From Actinocatenispora comari (lineage in GTDB: Bacteria; Actinomycetota; Actinomycetes; Mycobacteriales; Micromonosporaceae), in NCBI RefSeq assembly GCF_017312725.1, contig NZ_BOPO01000096.1, forward strand, positions 32,833 to 96,832: 64,000 bases of DNA, read 5' to 3'. The first letter of the stretch is position 1. Each line of letters opens with the position of its first letter. Positions 23,963 to 32,932 of this stretch are shown here, one piece after another. The position numbers and the translations under genes are program-made. The notes under the pieces are model-generated. The model saw only the letters and a program-made list of their open reading frames with translations. It was not told the origin of the DNA and searched no databases.

Positions 23963-24826
23963 TCACCGTGCGGCTCCCGCCCGCGCCGCGCACCAGGCCC
24001 GGACCGCGTCCACCGTGGAGCGCACCTCGTGTACCCGGATGCCCCAGGCGCCGGCGTCGACCGCGAACAGGTTCGCCGCGAGGCTCGCCGCCTCCCGGTC
24101 GTCGACCGGCCGCGGGGTACCGTCCGGCGCGGCGAGCAGCGACCCCAGGAACGACTTGCGGCTGACCCCGACCAACACCGGGAACCCCAGCCCCCGCAAC
24201 GTGTCGAGGTGCGCCAGCAGCTGCCAGTTGTGCGCCGGCGTCTTGGCGAAGCCGAGCCCCGGGTCGACCACGATCCGATCGGCGGACACCCCGCCGGCGA
24301 CCGCGGCGTCGACCCGCTCGGCCAGTTCGGCCCGCACGTCGACGACCACGTCGTCGTAGCTGGCCAGCCGGTACATCCGCTTCGAGTGATCCCGCCAGTG
24401 CATCAGGATCCACGGGCAGCCGGCGTCGGCGACCACCCGTACCATCTCGGGGTCGGCGAGACCGCCGGACACGTCGTTGACCACCGACACGCCCGCGGCC
24501 AGCGCCGCCGCGGCCACCTCGGCGCGGGTGGTGTCGATACTCATCGGCACCCCGGCGGCCGCCAGCTCGCGGATCACCGGTACCACCCGGGCCCGCTCGG
24601 TGGTGGCGTCGACCCGGTCGGCGCCCGGGCGGGTCGACTCGCCGCCGACGTCGACCAGATCGGCGCCGTCGCGCCACATCTGCACCCCGTGCGTCACCGC
24701 GTCGTCGAGGTCGGAGTACCGGCCGCCGTCGGAGAACGAGTCCGGCGTCACGTTGAGCACGCCCATCACGACCGGCGCGGCACTCGTTCGGTGCACCGCG
24801 AACTTCCCCCCACTGTGCTCCCTCAC
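23963..24826 (-). CDS. folP: dihydropteroate synthase
   Basis: A 287-residue TIM-barrel enzyme with both signatures: VVMGVLNVTPDSFSDGG near residues 19-35 and LVDVGGESTRPGA near 57-69. Later come the SIDTTRAEVA, NDVSGG, DPGLGFAKT and GVSRKSF motifs. It condenses hydroxymethyl-dihydropterin pyrophosphate with p-aminobenzoate and is the sulfonamide target. GTG 24826 lies 7 nt after a TAGCGT box, suggesting a leaderless mRNA; ATG 24877 is in frame but lacks a ribosome-binding site. FolB follows after 66 bp. Confidence 0.95.
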   Translation of the reverse strand: MREHSGGKFAVHRTSAAPVVMGVLNVTPDSFSDGGRYSDLDDAVTHGVQMWRDGADLVDVGGESTRPGADRVDATTERARVVPVIRELAAAGVPMSIDTTRAEVAAAALAAGVSVVNDVSGGLADPEMVRVVADAGCPWILMHWRDHSKRMYRLASYDDVVVDVRAELAERVDAAVAGGVSADRIVVDPGLGFAKTPAHNWQLLAHLDTLRGLGFPVLVGVSRKSFLGSLLAAPDGTPRPVDDREAASLAANLFAVDAGAWGIRVHEVRSTVDAVRAWCAARAGAAR

Positions 24827-24920
24827 CGCACCGACGCTACCGGTCCGGGCGGCCAGCGAGCCGGTGGGGAACCTCATGCCCGCGGTGCCGGACCGAGCGG
24901 CCCGGCGCCGGACCGGCCAC

Positions 24921-25095
24921 GGGACGGCGGCGGCGCCGATCCGATTGCGGGAAAGTGGCGGCGTCCACCCTGTCGCGGGACGGCGACCGGGATCCATCGG
25001 GCCACGGGACGGCGACCGGGATCCATCCGGTCACTGTGACGGCGGCCGGCGTTCATCCGGCCGCGGGACGGCGATCGGGTCGGCGGCGGTCGGGG
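24921..25095. repeat. 29-30 bp tandem repeats up to the RHH gene stop
   Basis: GGGACGGCGACCGGGATCCA begins at 24977 and 25006; diverged copies begin at about 25036 and 25065, and a weak one near 24921. The array fills the interval between folP's promoter and the stop (25096) of the minus-strand RHH gene. Confidence 0.85.
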
Positions 25096-25455
25096 TCAGC
25101 CGGTACCGGCGGAGCCGCCGGCGGCGCGGCGGCGGGCCCGCTGGGCGCGCCTGATGCGTTCCGCGCCGGCCGCGCCGGGTCCGGTGCGCATCCGGCCGAC
25201 GACGGCAGGGAACGGCTGCCCGTCGTTGTGCTCGGCCTCGAGCCGCTCCACCTCTTGCCGGACGGCCCGCTCGACCAGTTCGGAGATCGTGGTGGGGCCG
25301 GCGCCGCCGGTGCTGCTCAGCCAGTACGCGGCGGCGCGGGCGCGCTCGAGCACTTGCCGGGACAGGTGGAAGGAGCGGGGCGTCCGCTCGGTCGGGTCGA
25401 TGCCCAGTCCGGCCGGCAGCCGGTTGGGGTCGGGTGCTGCACCGGGGATCTCCAC
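25096..25455 (-). CDS. ribbon-helix-helix DNA-binding protein (ParB/ParG-like)
   Basis: A 119-residue protein. The central segment PRSFHLSRQVLERARAAAYW plus TTISELVERAVRQEVERLEA has the strand-helix-helix pattern of an RHH fold, with a basic C terminus. Such proteins act as centromere-binding partition factors or as regulators of transfer operons. GTG 25455 is the best start, with GGAAGGGAG 11 nt upstream. It is divergent from the type IV secretion-like operon, so control of that operon is a plausible role. No ParA partner is visible. Confidence 0.7.
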   Translation of the reverse strand: MEIPGAAPDPNRLPAGLGIDPTERTPRSFHLSRQVLERARAAAYWLSSTGGAGPTTISELVERAVRQEVERLEAEHNDGQPFPAVVGRMRTGPGAAGAERIRRAQRARRRAAGGSAGTG

Positions 25456-25565
25456 GCTGTGCTTGCTCCCTTCCGTGCCGCGATCTTCCGCGGGGCAGGT
25501 CCGGATCGGTGGTACCGGCGGGCCCGGCACCGCCCGGCCGGCCGGTGCGCCGGCGGTACGGCCGG

Positions 25566-26255
25566 TCAGCGCGCCGGCGCCGCCGGACTCTCCGTGGTCG
25601 CCGGCGGCCCGGAGTCGGCGGCGTCGAGGGGCCACACCGACAGCTCGACCGTGCCGGCGACCGACAGCTGGCCGCTCGCACCGGCCGGTTCGAGCCGGAA
25701 GTCGGGCAGCCGGACGAGCCGGCGGCCTGTGGCGGTGATCACGCAGAGGTACCAGCCGCCCGCCGGATCGGTCAACACCCAGCCCGGTTGCACGTCCGCC
25801 GGAACGGCCGGATCGGGCCTGTCCGATTCATGCATGGGGGGACTGGTTTTCGCCGGCGGAATGGTGGCAGTCTGGTGGGGCCCGCCCGGTCGAGGTGCCG
25901 TCGTGCGGTACAGGGGAGAAGGCGACCGGATGAGTGCGTTGAGTTCGACCCGATCGGCCACCTTGGCTGCAATGATCATGCCCAGGACCAGCACGATCAC
26001 CGCTGCCCCGGTGCAGGCTGCGACCTCGGCGAAGCCGGTGATCGGCAGCATCGTGGCGAGCACCACCGCGCCGCCGGCGATGGCCACCAGCCCGGCGGCG
26101 AGCTCCACTCCGGCGAGGCCGCGCCCGATCCGCGGCCGCGGCGCGGACGGCCACTTGCGCGCCGCGCGCACCACGCCGAGCTGGTGCACACCGAGGCCGG
26201 TCAGCACGACACCGAGGACGACGAGCAACGCACCGGTCGCGAGCGTCCGGACCAT
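25566..26255 (-). CDS. membrane protein divergent from the T4SS-like operon
   Basis: A 229-residue protein with an N-terminal TM segment (TGALLVVLGVVLTGLGVHQL), two further TM helices near 50-72 and 78-100, and a C-terminal globular domain (QPGWVLTDPAGGWYLCVITA, then RLVRLPDFRLEP and VELSVWPLD). ATG 26255 follows GAGGGAGG. No known family is recognised. Its placement head-to-head with the secretion operon suggests an accessory or regulatory membrane component. Confidence 0.65.
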   Translation of the reverse strand: MVRTLATGALLVVLGVVLTGLGVHQLGVVRAARKWPSAPRPRIGRGLAGVELAAGLVAIAGGAVVLATMLPITGFAEVAACTGAAVIVLVLGMIIAAKVADRVELNALIRSPSPLYRTTAPRPGGPHQTATIPPAKTSPPMHESDRPDPAVPADVQPGWVLTDPAGGWYLCVITATGRRLVRLPDFRLEPAGASGQLSVAGTVELSVWPLDAADSGPPATTESPAAPAR

Positions 26256-26428
26256 GCCGCGCCTCCCTCGACCTCACCGCCGCGCCACGAGCGCACTAAT
26301 GTTACATGCAACTTGCCTTGTCGCATAGTTGAGTGCAATGTACAGTCAGGGACACTTTACGCGTTACTACGAGACACACCGTGATCACCTAGTACCACTA
26401 AGTGGGGATATCGAGGAAGCTGGAAGCA
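26256..26428. promoter_or_regulatory. divergent promoter region of the T4SS-like operon
   Basis: This is clearly less G+C-rich than its surroundings between about 26295 and 26410. It contains CCACT-A-AGTGG (26395-26405), a perfect dyad, and GTTACATGCAAC, a near-perfect one (about 26299-26310). It separates the minus-strand membrane/RHH genes from the plus-strand operon and is the obvious control point. Confidence 0.5.
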
Positions 26429-26479
26429 ATGAGACTCGTGACGAACACGGAGAGCGACGGGGGACGGGTCGATGATTAG
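26429..26479 (+). CDS. possible short leader ORF before the pilin-like gene
   Basis: ATG 26429 opens a 16-codon frame, MRLVTNTESDGGRVDD, ending TAG 26477-26479. It overlaps the ATG of the next gene (26472) by 8 bp in another frame. GGAAG-type sequences precede it. It may couple translation of the secretion operon or be accidental. Confidence 0.3.
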   Translation: MRLVTNTESDGGRVDD

Positions 26480-26831
26480 CGACCTCATCAGCGCCGGGCT
26501 GGGCACGTTCCCGCTCAGTGCCGCGCTCGGCGCCCTGCCGCTGTCCGCCCCCGACGCCCACGTGCTCCACCTCGCCGGCGGCGCCCTCTCCGGCGGCCTG
26601 GCCGCGCCGAAGAACATCGACACCAACGGCATCATCGGGTTCCTCGCCACCAAGATCGCACCGATCCTGCTCGCCGTGCTCGGCCTGATCTTCATCGGCC
26701 GGGCGAACAAGGGCGAGGTGTCCCGGGTACTCACCAGCTCCGTGATCGCGATCGTCGGGCTGGTGTTCATCGGCGGCGCCGTCACCCTGCTGTTCCTCGG
26801 CGGCTACCTCGTCGACCTCATCTTCAAGTGA
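26472..26831 (+). CDS. VirB2/TrbC-like pilin or small membrane component
   Basis: A 119-residue protein with an N-terminal hydrophobic leader ending near LPLSAPDAHV, then two membrane helices (FLATKIAPILLAVLGLIFIG and VIAIVGLVFIGGAVTLLFLG) separated by a short basic loop (RANKGEVSR). This two-helix layout matches VirB2/TrbC-type subunits of type IV systems. First gene of the operon; the next start is 7 bp away. Assignment rests on topology and context, since pilin sequences diverge strongly. Confidence 0.6.
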   Translation: MISDLISAGLGTFPLSAALGALPLSAPDAHVLHLAGGALSGGLAAPKNIDTNGIIGFLATKIAPILLAVLGLIFIGRANKGEVSRVLTSSVIAIVGLVFIGGAVTLLFLGGYLVDLIFK

Positions 26832-26838
26832 GGCTCCG

Positions 26839-27201
26839 ATGCGGCTGCGGACCGACGACGACATCTACCGGGCACGCCTGCTCTACCTCGGCCCGCCCGG
26901 CTACACCCTGCCGTTCCAGCTGCCGTACGCGCAATACGGGCTGTTCGCCCTGCTCGTCCCGGTGTTCATGCTCATCCACTACGCCTTCACTCTGACCGTC
27001 GACCTGTTCCCGGCGTGGGAGATCGCGCTGTCGATGGTCGCCACCTCCCTGGTCTTTCGGTACGTGGATCCGGACCGCCCGGCCCGGCAGGTGCTGCGCA
27101 CCGCGCTCACCGACTGGCGCCGCACCCGCGAACCGCACACCGAACGGCCTGAGCCGTCGCTCGTCGCCAGCCGGGTCCGCGTCCGCCAGGAGTTGACATG
27201 A
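26839..27201 (+). CDS. VirB3/PrgI-like inner-membrane protein
   Basis: A 120-residue protein with two membrane helices (YGLFALLVPVFMLIHYAFTL and AWEIALSMVATSLVFRYV) flanked by charged ends. The N-terminal segment RTDDDIYRARLLYLGPPGY and the position just before a VirB4-like ATPase match the small PrgI/VirB3-type proteins of Gram-positive type IV systems. GAGG lies 5 nt upstream of ATG 26839. Its stop overlaps the next ATG (ATGA), so it is coupled to the ATPase gene. Confidence 0.65.
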   Translation: MRLRTDDDIYRARLLYLGPPGYTLPFQLPYAQYGLFALLVPVFMLIHYAFTLTVDLFPAWEIALSMVATSLVFRYVDPDRPARQVLRTALTDWRRTREPHTERPEPSLVASRVRVRQELT

Positions 27202-30200
27202 CCACCACCCCGTCCCGGGCCGACCGCGCCCGCCAGTCCGCCGAGTCGACCGCACCGGACGAGTCCACGCCGGCCCGACCGGACCAGGAACGCCCGGAGC
27301 GACCGCCCGGCAGTACCGGCGGTCCCGCCGGCGGCGCCACGACGGGACCAGCACCGCTCGCGGTCTTCCGCGCACCCGGCGCCGCTCCGACACCCCCCAG
27401 CCCGGCGACCCCGGGTACGCGACCGGCCCCCGCCGGTCCGGGTGGCCAAGCGGCCCCACCGACCTCCCGCCCCGCACCCGCCGACCCGCCCAGCGGCCAG
27501 TACCCCACCGTCCCGCCACCCACCGCGCACCACAGCGGCCAGTACCCGACGGTCCCGCCACCCACCGCGCACCACAGCGGCCAGTACCCGACGGTCCCAC
27601 CGCCCACCGCGCAGCACAGCGGCCAGTACCCCACCGTCCCGCCGCCCACCGACCAGCGCGGCCGGCAGCCCGGCGCGGTGCCGCCGCGCCCCAGCCAGCC
27701 GAGCGGGCAGTACCCGACGGTCCCGGCACCCACCGGACAGCCGAGCGGCCAGTACCCCACCGTCGGCTCGCGGCAGGGCCAGTACCCGACCGCACCGCCC
27801 CGCACCGACCAGCCCAGCGGCCAGTACCCCACCGTCGCCCCGGCCACCGACCAACGCAGCGGCCAGTTCCCGACCGTGGCACCGGCAGCCGACCAGCCCA
27901 GCGGGCAGTACCCGACGGTTCCACCGGCCACCGAGCAGCGCAGTGGCCAGTTCCCGACCGTCGCCCCGGCCGCCGACCCGCCCAGCGGGCAGTACCCGAC
28001 CGTGCCACCGCGATCGGCGCCGCCCGCGCCGGCGACACCGCCACCCGCGGCACGGCCGACACCGCCCCCGACCCACCCGACCTCACCGGCCGGCCCGCCG
28101 CCTCGACCGGCGACGGCGCAGTCGGCGAGTACCGCGGCACCGTCGGTCGGGGCGCCACCCGCCGCGCCGGGACGACCGGCGACGCGGCCCGCCGCACCGG
28201 GCAAGCCCGGCAAGCCGGCGAAGCAGCGTAAGCCGGTACCGCAGAAGCAGGCCAGGGCGGCCGGGCCGGTCGCCCGCAACCGCACCCCGAAGCACAAGGA
28301 CCGGCCGGCGCCGGTGGAGCTGGCGATCACCGAGATCGCCGGGCACCTGACGTTCAGCCCGACCAGCGTCACCGCCTGGTACTGGCTGCCCGAGATGCGG
28401 TGGGCGTTCCGGCCGGACACCGAGCGCGAGGCGATGATCGTCGCGATCGCCGAGCAGTACGCGGGGCTCGCCGGGTTCCGGTTGCACCTGCGGCGCACCA
28501 CGAAGCCGTTCCCGGCCGACGCGTGGGCACAGACGATCAACGCGAACACGCCGCACCCGCTGCCGACACCGCCGGGCGCACCGACCTGGTCGGACCACCT
28601 GGTCAACGCCCAGCGGCACCTGTTGCAGGTCAACCACGCCGAGGGCCAGACCTACCTGGGCATCACGTTCGCCCGCCGTACCTTCAAGGACAACCTCGCC
28701 GAGCGGCTGGGTGCGTTGCGCGGCAAGGGTACCGGCACCGCCGAGCGCAAGCGCGTGGCGCGGATGGTCGGCCAGTTCGACGAGGTGCTCGGCGCGTTCG
28801 GGATGCGCGGCCGGCGGGTGACGCCGACCGAGCTGGAGTGGCTGATCTACCGCAGCGTCGCGCTGTGCATGGACCCGCCGCAACTGCTCTCCTCGGTACG
28901 CCAGTCGGAGTGGGAGCGGTCCGACCTGCTGGCGCTGACCGAGCAGATCGAGCGGTACCGCACCCCGTACGGGTCGACGGTGAAGCTGGTGAACCGGCTC
29001 ACCGGCGAGGAACGGCACGCCTGCGTGCTGACCGTCGGCCGGATGGAGCCGCTGGAGATCCCGGAACGGCACGAGCCGTGGATGCACTTCCACGAGCGGC
29101 TGCCGTGGCCGATGGAGATCTCCTCGCACGTGGACGTGCTCGGCCCCGGCGACACCTTCCGCAACCTGGAACACCGGCTGCGGATGATCCGGTCCCAGCA
29201 GAGCGACTACGTCGAGCACGGCATGGACGTACCGCCGGAGCTGGAACGGTTGGCGCGCCGGGCACTGGTCGTCGGCGACGACATGACCACCGGGCTGCCG
29301 CTGGACGCCAGCCGGGTGCACGGCTGGCACCGGATCGCGATCGGCGGCAGTACCCGGGAGGAGTGCCTGGAGCGGGCCCGCGCGCTGACCAAGCTGTACT
29401 CCCGGGACATGCGGATCTCGTTGCAGCACCCGAAGAACCAGGACTGGCTGGCCCGCGAGTTCATCCCCGGCGAGCCGATCGCGAACACCGGGTACGTGCG
29501 GCGGATGCCGGTGAAGCTGTTCGCCGCGGCGCTGCCGCAGGGCGCGTCCAACGTCGGCGACCGGCGCGGCGACCTGATCGGCCGCACCGCCGGCACCTCC
29601 CGCCGGCCGGTCTTCCTCGACCTGCACTTCCCGATGGAGGTACGGGAACGGTCCGGCCTCGCGGTCTTCGTGTCCGAGCCAGGCGGCGGCAAGTCCACCC
29701 TGGTCGGTGGCCTCGGCTACCTGGCCGCCCGGCGCGGGGTGCAGACCACGCTGCTCGACCCGTCCGGCCCGCTGGCCCGGATCTGCGAGATGCCCGAACT
29801 CAAGCCGTACTCGCGGGTGCTCAACCTGACCGGCTCGCAGGAGGGCACCCTCGCCCCGTACGGGCTGATCCCGACGCCGATGCGGTCGCACTTCCCGGCC
29901 GGCCCCGGCGGCGACCGGGAGTACGAGATCGGCGTGTCCAACGCCCGCGCCGAGCGCCGGATGCTGGTCCAGGACATCTGCTCGATGCTGATCCCGCCGC
30001 AGGTCACCCGGGAGGCGTCCACCGCGGCGCTGCTGCGGCACGCGGCCCGGCAGGTACCGGCCGAGGAAACGTCCACACTGGACGACGTGGTCAAGGCGCT
30101 GCGCGGTGCCGACGACGACGGCGTGGAGCTGGCCAACCTGCTGATGGACGCGGCCGAGATGCCGCTGGCCCGGCTGTTCTTCGGCAAGCCACCGGAATCG

Positions 30201-30848
30201 CTCACCGACCCGGAACACCGCGACGTGCTCACCGTCATCACCATGGCCGGCCTGCGACTGCCCGACCTGAAGATCGAACGCGAGTACTGGTCGGCCGAGG
30301 AGCAGCTCGCCCTGCCGATGCTGCACACCGCGCACCGGCTCGCCGTCCGCCGCTGCTACTCCGGCGACATGAACGCCCGCAAGCTGGTCGGGCTGGACGA
30401 GGCGCACTTCATGGAGGGCTGGCGGTCCGGCCGCTCCTTCCTGGTCCGGCTCGCCCGCGACTCCCGGAAGTGGAACATCGCCGGCCTGGTCGCCTCCCAG
30501 AACCCGAAGGACATCCTCGGCCTCGACGTGCAGAACCTGGTGTCCACCGTGTTCGTCGGCCGCATCGCCGAGGACCCGGAGATCGCGGCCGAGGCGCTGC
30601 GACTGCTCCGGGTGCCCCGCGGCGTCGGGTACGAGGCGATCCTCGGCACCCTGTCCACCGGGGACACCGCATCGGACCAGCGGTTGTCGTACCGCGAGTT
30701 CGTGATGCGCGACGTGGACGCCCGAGTGCAGCGGATGCGGGTCGACCTCTCGTACGTGCCCGAACTGCTCACCTACCTCGACACCACGCCGACCCAGGCG
30801 GCGCCGGTCGAGCACACCGCCGTACCAGCAGCCAGTCGGGAGGCGTGA
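27198..30848 (+). CDS. VirB4-like secretion ATPase with a long repeat-containing N-terminal extension
   Basis: A 1216-residue protein. Residues about 1-370 are disordered, Pro/Ala/Thr-rich and contain about ten SGQYPTVxPxT repeats (99-270). The VirB4/TraC-type part follows (ELAITEIAGHLTFSPTSVTA onward). Walker A is EPGGGKST at 827-834 and Walker B LVGLDEAH at 1063-1070; VASQNPKDIL (about 1100) is the sensor-like motif. VirB4 ATPases energise type IV secretion or conjugation at the membrane. Typical members are about 600-850 residues, so the extension is unusual. It is coupled to the VirB3-like gene upstream. Confidence 0.85.
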   Translation: MTTTPSRADRARQSAESTAPDESTPARPDQERPERPPGSTGGPAGGATTGPAPLAVFRAPGAAPTPPSPATPGTRPAPAGPGGQAAPPTSRPAPADPPSGQYPTVPPPTAHHSGQYPTVPPPTAHHSGQYPTVPPPTAQHSGQYPTVPPPTDQRGRQPGAVPPRPSQPSGQYPTVPAPTGQPSGQYPTVGSRQGQYPTAPPRTDQPSGQYPTVAPATDQRSGQFPTVAPAADQPSGQYPTVPPATEQRSGQFPTVAPAADPPSGQYPTVPPRSAPPAPATPPPAARPTPPPTHPTSPAGPPPRPATAQSASTAAPSVGAPPAAPGRPATRPAAPGKPGKPAKQRKPVPQKQARAAGPVARNRTPKHKDRPAPVELAITEIAGHLTFSPTSVTAWYWLPEMRWAFRPDTEREAMIVAIAEQYAGLAGFRLHLRRTTKPFPADAWAQTINANTPHPLPTPPGAPTWSDHLVNAQRHLLQVNHAEGQTYLGITFARRTFKDNLAERLGALRGKGTGTAERKRVARMVGQFDEVLGAFGMRGRRVTPTELEWLIYRSVALCMDPPQLLSSVRQSEWERSDLLALTEQIERYRTPYGSTVKLVNRLTGEERHACVLTVGRMEPLEIPERHEPWMHFHERLPWPMEISSHVDVLGPGDTFRNLEHRLRMIRSQQSDYVEHGMDVPPELERLARRALVVGDDMTTGLPLDASRVHGWHRIAIGGSTREECLERARALTKLYSRDMRISLQHPKNQDWLAREFIPGEPIANTGYVRRMPVKLFAAALPQGASNVGDRRGDLIGRTAGTSRRPVFLDLHFPMEVRERSGLAVFVSEPGGGKSTLVGGLGYLAARRGVQTTLLDPSGPLARICEMPELKPYSRVLNLTGSQEGTLAPYGLIPTPMRSHFPAGPGGDREYEIGVSNARAERRMLVQDICSMLIPPQVTREASTAALLRHAARQVPAEETSTLDDVVKALRGADDDGVELANLLMDAAEMPLARLFFGKPPESLTDPEHRDVLTVITMAGLRLPDLKIEREYWSAEEQLALPMLHTAHRLAVRRCYSGDMNARKLVGLDEAHFMEGWRSGRSFLVRLARDSRKWNIAGLVASQNPKDILGLDVQNLVSTVFVGRIAEDPEIAAEALRLLRVPRGVGYEAILGTLSTGDTASDQRLSYREFVMRDVDARVQRMRVDLSYVPELLTYLDTTPTQAAPVEHTAVPAASREA
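27489..28010. repeat. in-gene 42-bp tandem repeats of the VirB4-like protein
   Basis: AGCGGCCAGTACCCCACCGT-type units recur about ten times, mostly 42 bp apart, encoding SGQYPTVPPPTxxx. The first three units are almost identical; later ones vary (SGQFPTVAP). Periods are multiples of three. Confidence 0.88.
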
Positions 30849-30851
30849 GTC

Positions 30852-32906
30852 ATGATCGCCCGGTTGGCCCGCGGCGCGGGCCTCGATCCCACCCGGCCGG
30901 CGAGCCGCCGGGAACGCGTCGTCTCCCTGGTACTGGCGGTCCTGGTCGCCGCCACCGCCGTACTCTTCTGGCCCGCCCAACCCGCCGCCGCCGACCCCTC
31001 CCACTGCAGCCTGCGTCAGTGGCGCGATCCGAACCAGGCCGCCAACTGCATCAAGCAGTTGCCCGCATCGAGCACCACGATCAACGACTGCATGGGGATT
31101 CCGACGCCGAGTGCACCGGACAGTGGTTTCGGCGGCTGGTTCGCCTCGGATCCGAAGGTCAAGCCGGGTGTGACCGGCCTGTACTCCTCCTACGGCTATT
31201 CCGGTTACGACTATCCCCTGTACAACCCGGACTGCGTTTCCGGCGCGTCGCCGCTGCCGTCCTCCGCCTCCACCACGACCACCATCGCGAACGGCGAGAT
31301 GATGGTGGCGACCGGCATCGTCGGCGCCGCCGATGCCTTCCGGGAGAAGGCATACAACCCGGGCAGCATGTGGGGGTGGGCGGACAAGCTCGTGCAGAGC
31401 GCGACGAAGTCCATCTACCAGAAGGTCTTCACGGTCTTCGGAGTCGTGACGATCGCCATCGTGGGCCTCTACCTGCTGTGGCGATCCCGGCAGGCGAACA
31501 TGAGCGACGCGCTCACCACCGCCGGCTGGGCGGTACTGGTGATGGTCGTGGTCACCGCGGTCGCCGCGTGGCCGGTGCTGTCCGCGCACCTCGCCGACAA
31601 GACTCTCATCTCCTCACTGGGGATCGTGCACGACGCGGTCGGACCGCAGCCGAAAGACCTGTCACCGGCGCAGTGCCCGAACGCGCAACGGCAGCGCCCG
31701 CCGGGCATCCCGTACGACCCGGATCTGTGCAAGGACCACCGGGAGCCGGCGCTGCGGGCCAGCGACACGGCGACCGAGGCCGTGCTGTACAACAACTGGC
31801 TGCGCGGCACGCTCGGCTCGGCCACCAGCACGACGGCCCAGAAGTACGGCATGGCGCTGTACGAGTCGTCCTCGCTGAGCTGGCAGGAAGCCCAGGACAT
31901 CAAACGGCATCCGAGTCAGCGGCAGACGATCCTGAAGCAGAAGGCGGAGAACTTTCAGCGGATCGCGCAGCAGATCAAGACCGAGGATCCGGACGCGTAC
32001 AACTACCTGCAGGGCAAGGAGGGTAGCGCCCGGGTCGGTGCCGGGCTGATCGCGATCATCAGCGCGCTGGCGTTCGCGTTCTTCGACATCGCGGCGTCGC
32101 TGCTGATCATCCTGGGCTTCCTGATCTTCCGCTGGGCGGTGGTGGCGATCCCGGTGATCGGCACGATCGCGATCCTGCGGCCGGCCAGTGCCGGGTTCAA
32201 GCGCCTGATCAACATCGTGGTGGCGGCGATCTTCAACATCGTCATCTTCGGCGCGGGAGCGTCGATCTACCTGTTCGCGGTGGATCTGATCATGAACACC
32301 GCGACGTTGCCGGGCTGGTTGCAGATCACGCTGGTGTGGTTGTGCGGGGTGGTGGGGTGGTTGCTGTTGCGGCCGTTCCGGCGGATCACGCAGCTGGGCG
32401 GCAAGTCGCCGATCGGCGAGATCGCGCACATCGGTTCCTGGCACAAGCGGTTCTTCTCGGATCTGAAGGGTGTCGCGATCGGTGCGGCCGGTGCCGCGGC
32501 GCTGGGCGACATCGAGTCGCAGGACGACGAGGAGCAGAAGGGCAGGCGCAAGCGCGGCAAGCCGGCGGAGGCGGGCGGCGACGGGCAGCAGCCCGCGACG
32601 ACCGGCCCGGTGCCGGACGCGCCGAGCAGCAGCCCCGCCCCGGACGGTGCGCCGCCGGATCCGGCCCGAGCGCCGGAGCCTCCGCGTACCCCCGAGCCGG
32701 CGGGCGCGCCGCGTGGTGCCGGGCGCCGGGACAGCCAGGTGTGGGTGCCCGAGACCGGACGGTACGCCGACGGCAGCGACAGCTACGACGACCTGGCGGC
32801 GAGCGTGGGCCGGGCCGATGCCCGCATCTCGGAGAACGCCGGGTCGGTCGACCGCGAACTCGCCGGGTACGAGCGCGCGGACGCCAACCGGGCCAGAAAC
32901 CCGTGA
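30852..32906 (+). CDS. VirB6/TrbL-like polytopic membrane protein
   Basis: A 684-residue protein with a signal peptide (VVSLVLAVLVAATAVLFWP, then AAADP) and a Cys-containing exported segment. Two helices lie near 195-245, and a cluster of about four helices near 395-510, ending in LLLRPFRRITQLGGK. The remaining 170 residues are a charged, Pro-rich cytoplasmic tail. This layout matches TrbL/VirB6-type channel proteins. GGGAGG precedes ATG 30852, 3 bp after the ATPase stop. It probably forms the membrane pore of the system. Confidence 0.75.
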   Translation: MIARLARGAGLDPTRPASRRERVVSLVLAVLVAATAVLFWPAQPAAADPSHCSLRQWRDPNQAANCIKQLPASSTTINDCMGIPTPSAPDSGFGGWFASDPKVKPGVTGLYSSYGYSGYDYPLYNPDCVSGASPLPSSASTTTTIANGEMMVATGIVGAADAFREKAYNPGSMWGWADKLVQSATKSIYQKVFTVFGVVTIAIVGLYLLWRSRQANMSDALTTAGWAVLVMVVVTAVAAWPVLSAHLADKTLISSLGIVHDAVGPQPKDLSPAQCPNAQRQRPPGIPYDPDLCKDHREPALRASDTATEAVLYNNWLRGTLGSATSTTAQKYGMALYESSSLSWQEAQDIKRHPSQRQTILKQKAENFQRIAQQIKTEDPDAYNYLQGKEGSARVGAGLIAIISALAFAFFDIAASLLIILGFLIFRWAVVAIPVIGTIAILRPASAGFKRLINIVVAAIFNIVIFGAGASIYLFAVDLIMNTATLPGWLQITLVWLCGVVGWLLLRPFRRITQLGGKSPIGEIAHIGSWHKRFFSDLKGVAIGAAGAAALGDIESQDDEEQKGRRKRGKPAEAGGDGQQPATTGPVPDAPSSSPAPDGAPPDPARAPEPPRTPEPAGAPRGAGRRDSQVWVPETGRYADGSDSYDDLAASVGRADARISENAGSVDRELAGYERADANRARNP

Positions 32907-32932
32907 CCGACCGATCCTGACGGGAGTTCCAG

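Noticed and set aside
28083..31589. 1168-codon minus-strand open frame over the VirB4/VirB6-like genes
   Set aside because: Shadow of the plus-strand genes, which have Walker motifs, coupled starts and membrane helices; the minus frame has no domain or ribosome-binding site.
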